Source: Mytilus edulis (lineage: Eukaryota > Mollusca > Bivalvia > Mytilida > Mytilidae). Taken from it: 64,000 nucleotides of DNA. Below, piece after piece: positions 47,806-58,189 of this stretch. The position numbers and the translations under genes were made by a program. The notes beneath the pieces were generated by a model. The model did not search any database, was not told the DNA's origin, and worked only from the letters and a program-made list of their open reading frames with translations. The stretch is taken from NCBI RefSeq assembly GCF_963676685.1, contig NC_092356.1:22493750-22557749 (forward strand), read 5' to 3'. The stretch's first letter is position 1. Every line of letters begins with the position of its first letter.

Positions 47806-49242
47806 GAATTTGTTTTTGTCCCGGCAGATAAAGCTGCTAATAATATTATTATTGTTTGACGTAAATTTTACATTAAGGTTCTGAAAAAGGAAATCACCAA
47901 TTCACCAACATTCCAACTGACTCCATTTTCAGAAAACGAAATCTGTAACAAACATAAACTTTTAGCCACCGCTTTACAAGCAGAGCCAAATACAATGAAA
48001 GTCCCAACTATGTATTGGCTTCCGAAGCTACACAAAACCCCTTACAAATATAGATTTATTTCGTCTTCAAGCCATTGTTCAACTACTAAATTGTCTATTC
48101 TTCTTACCAGCACACTTGGTACAATTAAAAACCTGATAATAAATTGTTCAAATAAGGCCTTCGAAAATAGTGGAATAAATTACTTTTGGAGTGTCAAGAA
48201 CTCGTTGGAAGTACTTGATAAATTGCATGCTTATATTGGTGATTTTGAATCTGTTCAAAGTTTTGATTTTTCTACCCTGTATACCACATTGCCTCACATT
48301 CTCATTAAGAAAAAATTCACACACCTAATTAAATGGGCATTCAAAAAATCAGAATGTGAATATATATGTTCAAACTCTTTTAGGTAATTTTTTAGTAGCA
48401 ATAAACAAAAAAACTATGTTAATTGGACATGCTTTGATACTATATATGCCCTTGAATTTTTACTAGATAACATTTTTGTTCGCTTTGGAGATTCCGTATA
48501 TCGTCAGATTATCGGAATTCCAATGGGGACTAACTGTGCACCACTTATTGCGGACCTGTTTTTGTATTGTTATGAGTTACAATTTATGACAAAAATAAGC
48601 AAAGACCCATCGAAACAACATCTGATAAACAAATTTAATAATACTTTTAGATATTTGGATGATATTTTGGCTCTCAATAATGACGACTTCAGTATGTATA
48701 TTAATGAAATTTATCCTGTTGAACTTACTTTAAATAAAGCTAATACTAACAATGACCACTGCCCTTTTCTCGATCTTGATAACTATATCACTAATGGAAA
48801 GCTGAATACTAAAATTTATGATAAAAGGGATGATTTTTCATTTCCTATTGTTAATTATCCGTTTTTAGATGGTGACGTTCCCTTGTCACCATCTTACGGT
48901 GTTTATGTATCTCAACTTGTACGATTCGCTCGTGTATGTAACAATGTTTTCGATTTTAACGAGAGAAATTTATGTATTACTGAAAAATTATTACACCAGG
49001 GTTTTCGATATCACAAACTAGTCAAAACATTTACTAAATTTTATCATCGGTATAAAGACATCATTCGTAAATATAGCTCAACATGCAGACTTCTAATACG
49101 TTCAGGTATTTCACATCCAATTTTTTATGGTAATATTCTTTATAAAGCACAAAGGTGTCAGTATTCACCTCAGAAACTTACAAAACCTTTGAATAGATTA
49201 TTAAGAAGGGATATAATTACGATACTGTTGTCAAGTCATTAA
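47806..49242 (+). pseudogene. Penelope-like reverse transcriptase, two nonsense codons
   Basis: One frame of about 479 codons runs from EFVFVPADKAANN to PLNRLLRRDIITILLSSH, with in-frame stops at 47857-47859 (TGA) and 48385-48387 (TAA). RT motifs are in order: YWLPKLHKTPYKYRFISS, SFDFSTLYTTLP, GIPMGTNCAPLIADLF and FRYLDDIL; YLDD carries the two catalytic Asp. The LPKLHK start and YxDD box fit Penelope-like RTs, but no GIY-YIG endonuclease follows, so it may be an endonuclease-lacking relative. The 5' end is missing. It is followed by its own 3' tail. Confidence 0.8.
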
Positions 49243-49940
49243 AGATTGCATATTTTGGCGTTAATATTGAGTCACTGATTAGGTCTTTGCATCGGAAGTA
49301 AACACATTTATTCTAAAAACAGATGTTGGCATGACACGGGTTATGTTCTTCTCATATATGTTATGATGGTATGATACTAAACCCCTAACGGGAAGGATTG
49401 TGCCTGATGTTCATATGATGAAATCATAATCTTTCAGTCAGTTTAATTGAAGTCTGGAGCTGGCATGTCAGTTAACTGCTAGTAGTCTGTTGTTATTTAT
49501 GTATTATTGTCATTTTGTTTATTTTCTTTGGTTACATCTTCTGACATCAGACTCGGATTTCTCTTGAACTGAATTTTAATGTGCGTATTGTTATGCGTTT
49601 ACTTTACTACATTGGTTAGAGGTATAGGGGGAGGGTTGAGATCTCACAAACATGTTTAACCCCGCCGCATTTTTGCGCCTGTCCCAAGTCAGGAGCCTCT
49701 GGCCTGTGTTAGTCTTGTATTATTTTAATTTTAGTTTCTTGTGTACAATTTGGAAATTAGTATGGCGTTCATTATCACTGGACTAGTATATATTTGTTTA
49801 GGGGCCAGCTGAAGGACGCCTCCGGGTGCGGGAATTTCTCGCTACATTGAAGACCTGTTGGTGACCCTCTGCTGTTGTTTTTTATTTGGTCGGGTTGTTG
49901 TCTCTTTGACACATTCCCCATTTCCATTCTCAATTTTATT
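49243..49940 (+). mobile_element. 3' tail of the RT retroelement
   Basis: The tail begins right after the RT stop and ends TTTCCATTCTCAATTTTATT. Its last 590 bp are repeated inverted at 30415-31004, and short 3' tips occur at 4.65, 8.18, 10.55 and 53.44 kb. Several 3' tips with variable 5' breakpoints are the mark of target-primed reverse transcription, which ties tail and RT together as one family. Confidence 0.75.
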
Positions 49941-50939
49941 GGTCCAAGGTTCATGTTATAAAAATATCTTGAAACGTGTGCTTATTCTTTTAAATTACTT
50001 TTAAATTATTACTGATAACAAACTGTCATTGTATCAGAAGGATCTTTCTATAGGAGAAACGTGAACTATATTAAAGACTTCATTGCAATTCAAGTGCTAC
50101 AAGAAAGTGTGAAAGAGCAACAGTTTTAATATAGACGACTGCATATATAATCTACATATATAATCTACATATTTAGTTCTTATAATAAAACAAGGAGATT
50201 TGGTATGCCTCCCAACTAACAACAACATAACAAGGATACTATAACCATAATGTTCACCGTCAGCCGTCGACAAAATCGGTTCAACCCGCCACATTTATAT
50301 GCACCTCTGCCCCAAGTCGGACAAAGTCATGCTATAGATATGTCTTTGTGCAGTTATACATTTAGTTTGATATTCTGACATTGTGCTGTACATCTAGATG
50401 ACATCTATTTTTTTTTTGTCGGAGCTATTCAGAACTTCTTGTATGTTGCTGACTGCTTAATATTGAAGAACTGTATTGGTGACCTCTGTCTGATGGTTTT
50501 GTATTTGTTGCTTATGTGATTGAATTTTACTGTCTATATGACAGCTCCTTTTCCGTCTTTCACATGAATCAACAATAAAAACAAAATTGCTCATGGAAAG
50601 CTGTAAAGTCTACTTGATAACTAGTGAAACTAATCGTAAGGAAAAAAAACCGCACTGATCTACGCCAAAAACATTGAATAACACAAATTATGACATACAA
50701 AAAATAACGACAATCAAAAATGAGAAGTCGTGGCTTGAAACAGGCACATAAAGAATGTTGTCATAAAGTTCATCAAAAGAATCCTCTTCAATGAGTTATG
50801 TGTTGATATGAAAGAATACATATAGCCAAAGAGTTTTAAAATAAAATACTTGTTTTTATCCCAAACCAACTTATGATATTTGTTGATGATTAATTGATTG
50901 TTGATTGCTTTATGTCCAGTGGCAAATATTTTACGAAGG

Positions 50940-51310
50940 GTCAGGACGAGAACAAGTTAACAATAAATACAACAGGTACTAGTAGGTCTTGTAATAATAG
51001 AGGCCCACCGGGATGATGATCGGGAGGAATTTCGACTTCCACTGGAAAATAAAGGTATATTAGATAGGGACAGAAATTTTGCCATGCAACAGGAAGAGTT
51101 GTTGCAAGGGTTCTTAACATGCAGAGATCTTGTCACTCTCTTTACACGAGGCATTAAATTTAACCTCCCCATATGCATTCTGACAGGACGTAGCTGCAAA
51201 CTTGATACATCTTGCACAGCCAGACGGACGCCCCACTTTGGGAAGCTTTTTACTGCTGGTCGGAACAGGACCAAGTGACCATATTTCTATTCCCAACTCC
51301 CCCTTGGGGC
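50940..51310. other. Unassigned patch with higher GC
   Basis: Base composition is less AT-rich than its surroundings, and the minus strand reads LGIEIWSLGPVPTSSKKLPK followed by a Cys-containing RPSGCARCIKF before a stop. I do not recognise it. Possible remains of a coding mobile element. Confidence 0.3.
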
Positions 51311-51394
51311 TTATGATGTTTGTGATAGTATAACCGAGTTTTTTTTATCAGGTCTTGAATTTGACTACAACTGTCTGTACTTAAAAATGATTGA

Positions 51395-51880
51395 ATTTTC
51401 AGTACTGTACAATGACCGAAATTTTCAGTACTGGAAAATGACTGAAATATACAGTACTGAAAAATGACTAAAACTTTCAGTACTGAAAAATGACTGAAAT
51501 ATACAGTACTGAAAAATGACTGAAATTTTCAGCACTGAAAAATGACTGAAATTTTCAGTACTGAAAAATGACTGAAATTTTCAGTACTGTAAACAACTTT
51601 TTCCCAACATTACTGAACATGATATAAAAATTAATGTACTGAATAGTGATGTTTCCTAAAAGTACTGTTTATATAGCGGCATTTAATGTACTGTTTAGTG
51701 ATGTTTCCTAAAAGTACTGTTGATATAGCGGCATTTAATGTACTGATTAGTGATGTTTTCTAAAAGTACTGTTTATATAGTGGCATTTAATGTACTGATT
51801 AGTGATGTTTCCTAAAAGTACTGTTTATATAGCGGCATTTAATGTACATGTAAATGCTAGTCAAATTGTTGGTAGTGTAA
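51395..51880 (-). repeat. Inverted homologue of the 17.93-18.36 kb minisatellites
   Basis: About six to seven units of CAGTACTGAAAAATGACTGA-type repeats (51400-51590) are followed by four units of TTTATATAGCGGCATTTAAT-type repeats (51665-51850), the exact mirror order of 17.93-18.36 kb. The outer flank GCTAGTCAAATTGTTGGTAG is also shared. Confidence 0.75.
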
Positions 51881-52690
51881 CCGGTTAACCGGGCTGTTTT
51901 CAATTCTAATAGATTAGATATAAAAATGTATTTAAATCATTAAATAATTTTGGTTTATTCAAAAATGATCGTCGTGTTAATTAATTTGGAATTAATTTGG
52001 CGGATCAATTATCTATTATACTGGTTGCTTTTGTTTATCCAGGAAAATTAAAATCAATTAGAACTTAGACACTTCGCTATCAGCGCGGGGCAAATACTTA
52101 AGTAAACATAATTAGGATACATGTTTTTTAAACATTAACTTTAAATCAGTAATCCGATTTAATTATACGATTATTTCATTATTTTATTTTTGATCTGATA
52201 TAATATTGCATATACATAAATATGAATGTGTAACCTCCATCGTACAAGGCTTTGTCAAACTTTAAAGAAATGCCAAATCAAAAATTGTGATATGCAAATA
52301 TAAGTGAATGTTATAAATGTCCACTTAGCATGAGTAACATGCTTTATCATTTCAAATAGAAACACTCCACATTTTTTCTGAGACATCAAGAGAAAATGAA
52401 AGAATCATCGGTTACATACATTTTCAATTTGACGACATCAAGAAAGTTTTTCCTTTTTCAATCTGTTGTTATTTCAAAAACCACAGTAGATACAGTGTAT
52501 TAGATTATTAAAATTCAAACTTCGCCCGAAACCCTCACAGACAAGCCTTATAGTGCCTAAGGACAAACTTCAATTCGTCATATTACAATAACGTACACTT
52601 GTAGGGACAATAAATAAGGCCTTCAAACATCAACAAAAATCACCGGTTAATCGGTTAATCGGTTGTACGGTTATCCGAGTAATCGGTAAG
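51881..52690. other. Intron segment bounded by ACCGGTTAACCGG-like motifs
   Basis: AACCGGTTAACCGGG at about 51880 and CACCGGTTAATCGGTTAATC at 52642 may be ends of a small DNA element, but the pairing is short and partly simple-sequence. Nothing coding lies between. Confidence 0.25.
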
Positions 52691-52786
52691 GCATAACTGT
52701 ACGAAAACAAAAGACAAAAAAACTTTGTCCTTCATCCAAATATTGTCATACAAATGTAAATTTAATAGCTTCCTTTTGATAAATAC

Positions 52787-53043
52787 CTTCTTATAATGTT
52801 CAATATAAAATTGTCTGGTACTGGGCTCTACTCGGACCATTACTGGTCCATCTGTAAGGTCTAAAGAGGGGTCATCATGTTCACCTCCTGGGACCATCAA
52901 TCGTTTCCCAGTCTCAACTTCAGAGCTTAATACTTCTTTAGACCGGGCACTGACCAATGTCATTGGGGGTATCCTTTTTGATTTCGGGTCCTCGTTACTT
53001 AGAATTTTGATTATCCCATTTTCTGCTAATCTTGGTCTTTTTG
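52787..53043 (-). CDS. CASP2: Caspase-2-like, prodomain/p20 border exon
   Basis: With the TTCTCTCATTTAG acceptor the exon is 257 nt, enters in phase 1 and leaves in phase 0 at GTATTTATC. It encodes (A)KRPRLAENGIIKILSNED, a linker, then SLDLTDGPVMVRVEPSTR and QFYIEHYKK. SLDxxDGPV matches the caspase-2 site where the prodomain is released, so LTD|G is the candidate cut. KRPRL could be a nuclear localisation signal. Upstream the frame stays open to an ATG at 53081-53083 preceded by an in-frame stop, so this exon may alternatively be a first exon (MPIQSANVKF...) of a short-prodomain isoform. Confidence 0.8.
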
Positions 53044-53435
53044 CTAAATGAGAGAATTTAACATTTGCTGATTGAATCGGCATTATTTACTATGTAGTTC
53101 ACATAATATAATGTGAAGGCGTTCAATACACTTTTTTATGGAATGAGCTTTTGAACACGAAAATAAACATCTGCCGATACATATGTATTAGCAAAATACA
53201 AGCTCATGTTTTTCTCTGACTGTTAATGACGTCTTTACACTAAAACCATTTGATGTTGGAAGTGTACTTACTGCAATTTTAGTCTTAGAAAGACTATTTT
53301 TATTAATTATTATTTGAAATATCTGTCAGTAATTGAGAGTACCCTTATATCTGTACTTTGTGTCTTTTAGATATGTACCCTGCAACGTCCACTCTGTGTT
53401 TTTGTAAGATGTGTTTATGATTTTGATAACATTGA

Positions 53436-53530
53436 GAATGGAAATAGGGAATGTGTCAAAGAGACAGCAACCCGACCATAGAACAGACAACAACAGAAGG
53501 TCAACAACAGGTGATAGTTTGTTTTAATGT
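53436..53530 (-). mobile_element. 3'-tip fragment of the RT retroelement
   Basis: ATTGAGAATGGAAATAGGGA, ATGTGTCAAAGAGACAGC and CCCGACCATAGAACAGACAA match the tail end read backwards, truncated after about 90 bp. Confidence 0.5.
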
Positions 53531-54189
53531 TTTGATATAACACCACTTTCCCAAGTTGGGGGAAGGTTAAGCGCTCACAAATATGTTAAACACCGCCACA
53601 CTCTGTATGTGTAGTCCCGCGGTTGTAAGTTATGTTTGGGTAAATTGTTTTGCTATAAATAAGACTTTCTTAATTGAATTGTTTCATATTTTTAATGTCG
53701 ACTATACAGTATGGGGTTTTCTCATTGTTTTATGCCGTAACGTTGCCTATAATTGCTAACACACTTAATTTGAACTTTGGTTTATAGTCGTCTTATTGGA
53801 AATCATATCACATCTTCTGATTTTTACATTGCACAAGATTTCCCACATAAATAATATCATACAAATTCCAACATTTATCTTAATTCTTAAATCATTTAGA
53901 ATACTTAGTAAAATTACCGAGTTGATGAGCACTGACAGAAATATTTTGCTCTGATAAACCGCTGTGGATACAAATCATGAATGGTACACACAAATAATAA
54001 CTATTATTATGCCACCTCGGCCGTTGCATAATAATTGTATAAATGTTAACAATTAAACTAAGGATGCAGTGCATACTGTTTATCTTTTTTAAAGCATGAA
54101 CATGAATATAATTGAGAATGTTCACCATTAACAACTTCAACGAGATAACATGCAACACAGCAGACTACTTTAACATACTCTGTTCTTAC

Positions 54190-54243
54190 CTGATTTATCC
54201 ATATTATCTGGAAGTTCTTCGCCATTTTTTTTAATGGCTTCTA
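54190..54243 (-). CDS. CASP2: Candidate upstream caspase exon, 54 nt
   Basis: Between a TTTTTTTATTCAG acceptor and a GTAAGAAC donor lies a 54-nt exon that is phase 1 on both sides. It reads (V)EAIKKNGEELPDNMDKS and joins in frame to the acceptor at 53043, giving ...DKS-A-KRPRL.... Splice signals and phase agreement are the only evidence: the peptide is too short and acidic/basic to recognise. It would belong to the linker between a CARD and the catalytic domain. Skipping it keeps the frame. Confidence 0.5.
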
Positions 54244-56369
54244 CTGAATAAAAAAATATTTTAATCTGCCAAGTCAAAGAATATTTCTATAGTGGTATTT
54301 GTAATTTTAGAAGATTTGTTTTAAAAAAAAGAAAAAAAGTTGGACCACCGATACTATTATATCAAAGATAAGATATGATGCCAGATAAAGCATTCCTAGC
54401 ATTTTGGTGGATTAAAGTCAGTTCAGTTACTGGCAAAAGTCATACCATTTGTATTTGTTCATAAGTTATGCACCATAAAACAGTTTAAACAAAAAGTGTT
54501 GTTCTTCAAATATATACATATATATCCATGATCTTATCTTGCTAAATCTTAAATCTCGCTTATTCTTAAATCAAACATTGAACAGAGCCATTCATACAAA
54601 ACTATAGATGACAGTAACAAAAATAATAAAACAGGGTTTGTTTACTGAACAAAGAAGAAGCATAAACACGAACTCAAGATCTCTGGATGTTTGAACAGTC
54701 AATTTAATGTTCAGTTCTGATACTTCAGTATTCTAATTATTTCAAATAGTTAAACTTTGCATAGAACATTTTTATGTAACGCGCAATAACAATATGGTAT
54801 GAAAAACATTGACAGCAGTTGATATCTGAAACAGACATAGATATACATCCTTTACTTCAGAATTACATTTGTTTTAAATACATATAGATTACGAGTATGA
54901 ATTTCACAGTGCATGAGTAAAGGAAATTATATGTAAAGGAAATTAGTGCAATGGCTGTTCAAAAATATTTTTTGAATCAATAAACAATTGTTTTTAAAAA
55001 ACGGACGATAAAGACCAGGATCAAGAAATAACAGTGAGTTTCAATCGGCCATGTTTTACATGAACCTGACTTCAATTTGATGGTCCATTATATGATTTTC
55101 AAACGGCACTGTTGTATATGTAGCATTAATGTACTGCTGAAAATCGAGCACAAAACGTCTTGTCTAAACAACAAACTGAACAGTTTTCGTCGGTTCATCG
55201 ATACAAGTTATTTGTAAATTGACTTATATTAAGTAAAAGTTAATGCTAAATTTATGTTAACTTATAAAAACACACAAACTACTATCATAAAATAATGCTA
55301 TCTAATTAGTAAGAAATTTTGATGATACGGTTAATGAGTCAATCTTTTGATCATGTCAATAAGTACAGTAGATTAAATGTGGTTATCATTTGAAAAATAA
55401 TTAAAAGTTCTATTGACTTAGTTGTCAAGAGTGATGATAATATGAGAATATAAAACATGTTTGATTCCTTATAAAAGATTTCATATTTATTGACTGTCAT
55501 GACATAAAGGTTTTAGTTTCTTCAACTGCTTGTCTTTTAGAATTAAAGTTTTAATTTGTAATATTGATGTGTCGTTTGAAACACATTTGTTCTAAAATCA
55601 CACTGTATACAGTGTTCTATTGGTAAACGTAATAGATGGTCTTTATTCTTTGAATCAATTTTCGTAAAAACATATGCAAGAGTTATAATATATTTTCGCG
55701 TTTCCACATTTTAACTTATCGCGAAAGTAGCGAAAATAAAACTGCCAGGCATCAGATTTATAGCAAAACAATTTACAAAAATCAAATATGACAGACATAA
55801 ACAAACGACAACACCTGAGCTACTGACATGGAGCAGGCTCATAAAGAATGTTGCGAGTTCAGACAGGTTTGTGAGCGCTCAATCCTGCCAAAAAAAACAA
55901 AATATTTCCAATCAAAGCTTTGTACCTTTGAAGAATTTAGTAATGGTTTTAAGTAATTTGTGGTTACTGATTTGATAATTTACTTGTAAAACAGAGATTA
56001 CGCGCATTCAAATCCAAATTGTCACTATAGACACGGGGACAGCGAACGAATTGGGATACATAAACACCGTAAGACTATGCCCGAATGAAATAACGTCAAA
56101 AACAAAACAAAAATTAACACAAAAACAAAAACAAAAAACAAAAATATTGGAAATATAATAAATCATTACTACGATATAAAACCCGATCACGAATGCTGCA
56201 CTTCTTGATAGTTGAAATATTACGATTTGTCTTACCTTCTTATATATTTCTATGAATATAATTGGTTAAAAACAACCGCGTGTAGACCGTGTATATTTCA
56301 TATGGGTTAGTAGGCGTGGTTTATTTTAATACACGGTTAGTAGTTGTGTAACGTCCGTTTAAAAAAAAC
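54244..56369. other. AT-rich stretch upstream of the visible caspase exons
   Basis: I searched the minus strand for a CARD-like exon and found none. One GTAAGAC donor-like site lies near 56234 after an AT-rich stretch, without recognisable coding. A mussel repeat fragment is at about 55745-55890 (CAAATATGACAGACATAAAC, GAGCAGGCTCATAAAGAATG). Confidence 0.4.
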
Positions 56370-56471
56370 ATGTCGGCGCCGAAAAAAATTCTGAAATGTT
56401 TCGCCAGGACAACAGTTGAAGAAATTAATGATGAAAGATTGAATAAATGCAGAAGGCACATTGAAAACTAA
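56370..56471 (+). CDS. Small ORF, 33 codons, unknown
   Basis: ATG at 56370 opens MSAPKKILKCFARTTVEEIN followed by DERLNKCRRHIEN and a stop. Its composition is protein-like (basic start, acidic helix-like middle), unlike the chance frames around it. The opening recalls first exons of mollusc recombinase/KCTD1-like repeat families, which I cannot confirm. It may be a stray exon or transposon remnant. Confidence 0.25.
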   Translation: MSAPKKILKCFARTTVEEINDERLNKCRRHIEN

Positions 56472-56695
56472 TTAGCTGTTATTATTGGCATTTGTTTGTG
56501 TGTAGACAATGGAAGTAGGGTCTTGATGTTGAAAACTTGATCACTTTGATAGATCAATAGTCTAATGCCATATGTTACGATAGTCGATAAGATAAACTCG
56601 TTACACAGTGTGCTAGTGATCGAATACAATATATAACTATGGGGTTCGCTACCACTGCGTATGGAATTTGCTGACTCTCTCTCTCTCTATATATA

Positions 56696-57989
56696 CACAT
56701 GGAAAAAGTATATCAACACCTTGATTTTTTAAAACTTGAAAAATCAGCCTCTCATTTTGAATGGAATATGATAAAATATTTGTAAAATACTATTGAAACT
56801 AAGTTAATGATAACATTTGCATTAAAACGAACAAAAAATGTATGAAACAAAAATTCATCTAACCAAAATTTTTATAACAAAATGAAGTGTTTTTTTTGTA
56901 CCAAAAAAATTCATTTTACAACTTTTATTGTAGACGAACTTTAGAATGTCAGACATTTCAAAATTAATTTTAGATGATTGTTCACATCATGGTTGACCGT
57001 TACACGACACAGAATTAGTACTTTGTGCGCAGCCTCCATTCCAACGGATAACCGCATCTTAACGTCTTCTGATTCCTGCAATAAGTCGACTAATTTGTTG
57101 CTAAGGTCTCATCAACCATTCCTGACGGAGGGTATTGTTTATTTCATGACGTGTTTGAACTGGAGTGTCCTTTCGTGTATTTTACGTCCAATAGTGTCCC
57201 ACATATGCTCGATATGGTTCAAATTTGGGCTACGATCGGGCCACGGAAGATAAACCGAATTCCATTGGAACAATTGATCTTCCACCACGATGCTAGTTTC
57301 CAACTTTGGCGAGCTCTGCACTATATTGGATGCGGGCAACTGTGTGTTTGTTCGTAGGCAAAGGTCCCCGAAATGGTCTTATCTCACGATAACCAGTAGC
57401 GATGAGCCGATCTCGAACAGTTCTTGTTTTAAGGCTCCTGTATGGTCATCACTCTTTTTTTAGGATTGTATTGTTTGCAATGGATTTCCTTCTGACCAAC
57501 CTTCATTATGCTTGATTTTCCCTAGCAGATGTTATAGGGGGTCTTCTTGATCTCGGAAGGTCTTAAACATCGTTTATTGCCTGATTTTTATTCTCAAAAC
57601 GACTTATAGTGGAATGATGATGACCAACAATACATGTAATTGTCACAGCGAAATATCTGCTTCTCTCATGCTGGTTATCTGCCATCTTGCTGCAGTTATG
57701 AGTTGTGGATGACCAATTACAAGGTGTCAATCACATAACTTTATAAACTTGGTTATTTAAAGTGTTGAAATCAATGAGGATAAAAACATCTGTTTTATTG
57801 TTTACGAGTGCAGTAGCTGCATGTGCGGAAAAGAACTTATCGAGTCGATATTTATAGATTAAACTCAGGTGATATTTAAATAAAAATAAATGTTTAACTA
57901 GTTCTATCTAACAAATTATATCACAAAAAATAAAGAGTGTTTTTTTAATTTGAATTTCAATTTGGTGTTGCAATACTTTTTTCCATGTG
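56696..57989 (-). mobile_element. Tc1/mariner transposon, internally deleted
   Basis: CACATGGAAAAAGTATATCA starts at 56696 and its near-inverse ends at 57989, giving ~25-bp terminal inverted repeats; TA flanks both sides (56694-56695, 57990-57991), the Tc1/mariner target duplication. Length is 1294 bp, near the family norm, but the transposase is broken. Confidence 0.8.
57139..57685 (-). pseudogene. Tc1/mariner transposase remnant
   Basis: Minus-strand pieces in several frames: MADNQHERSRYFAVTITCI and HHSTISRFENK (first helix-turn-helix), a stop, then DLPRSRRPP; next VRDRLIATGYREIRPFRG and HTVARIQYSAEL (second DNA-binding domain); then VYLPWPDRSPNLNHIEHMWD. The last holds the third catalytic acid (Glu of HIEH). 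The segment with the first two catalytic Asp is missing, so this copy cannot transpose itself. Confidence 0.75.
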
Positions 57990-58189
57990 TATATATCGTT
58001 TTAGGTCACTAGCACACTATGTTCCTAATGATGTTTTGACAAAGCTTATATGGAAACATAAAATCATACAAATCCTCTGAGGGCGACTTTGCGGAATGAA
58101 TATAGAAGCTTACGTAGCCTCAATACAAATTACATTCACAAATAAGATGATACTAAATGGCAATTATGACATAAAGTGAACATCAAAAA

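Larger units (their letters stand above)
17341..52786 (-). other. 35.4-kb caspase intron filled with mobile elements
   Basis: This is the interval between two exons that join in phase 0 (...HYKK / SYRM...). Nothing inside it resembles a further caspase exon. Its contents are listed separately; stretches not covered by an entry (for example 19.45-20.3, 26.6-28.25, 31.7-33.9 and 44.4-44.95 kb) are AT-rich with no assignable feature. Confidence 0.7.
6355..54243 (-). other. CASP2: Caspase-2-like gene, span of all visible exons
   Basis: This is the span of a single gene on the minus strand, about 48 kb from first to last visible exon. Exon order is 54190-54243, 52787-53043, 17164-17340, 14156-14375, one of 9699-9809 or 8999-9109, 7744-7853, 6355-6489. 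Junction phases are 1, 0, 0, 1, 1, 0, and each joins to an uninterrupted caspase reading of about 350 residues. Caspase-2 relationship rests on a prodomain cleavage-like SLDxxDGPV, the VRVEPSTRQFY border, the LPTxSDM p10 start and the MSEYxxTL...FPG end. The upstream end, including any CARD, was not found. Confidence 0.85.

Noticed and set aside
52642..52690. ACCGGTTAATCGG motif as a telomere-like or transposon end
   Set aside because: It is a short simple repeat with only a weak partner at 51880, so I left it as an unassigned segment.
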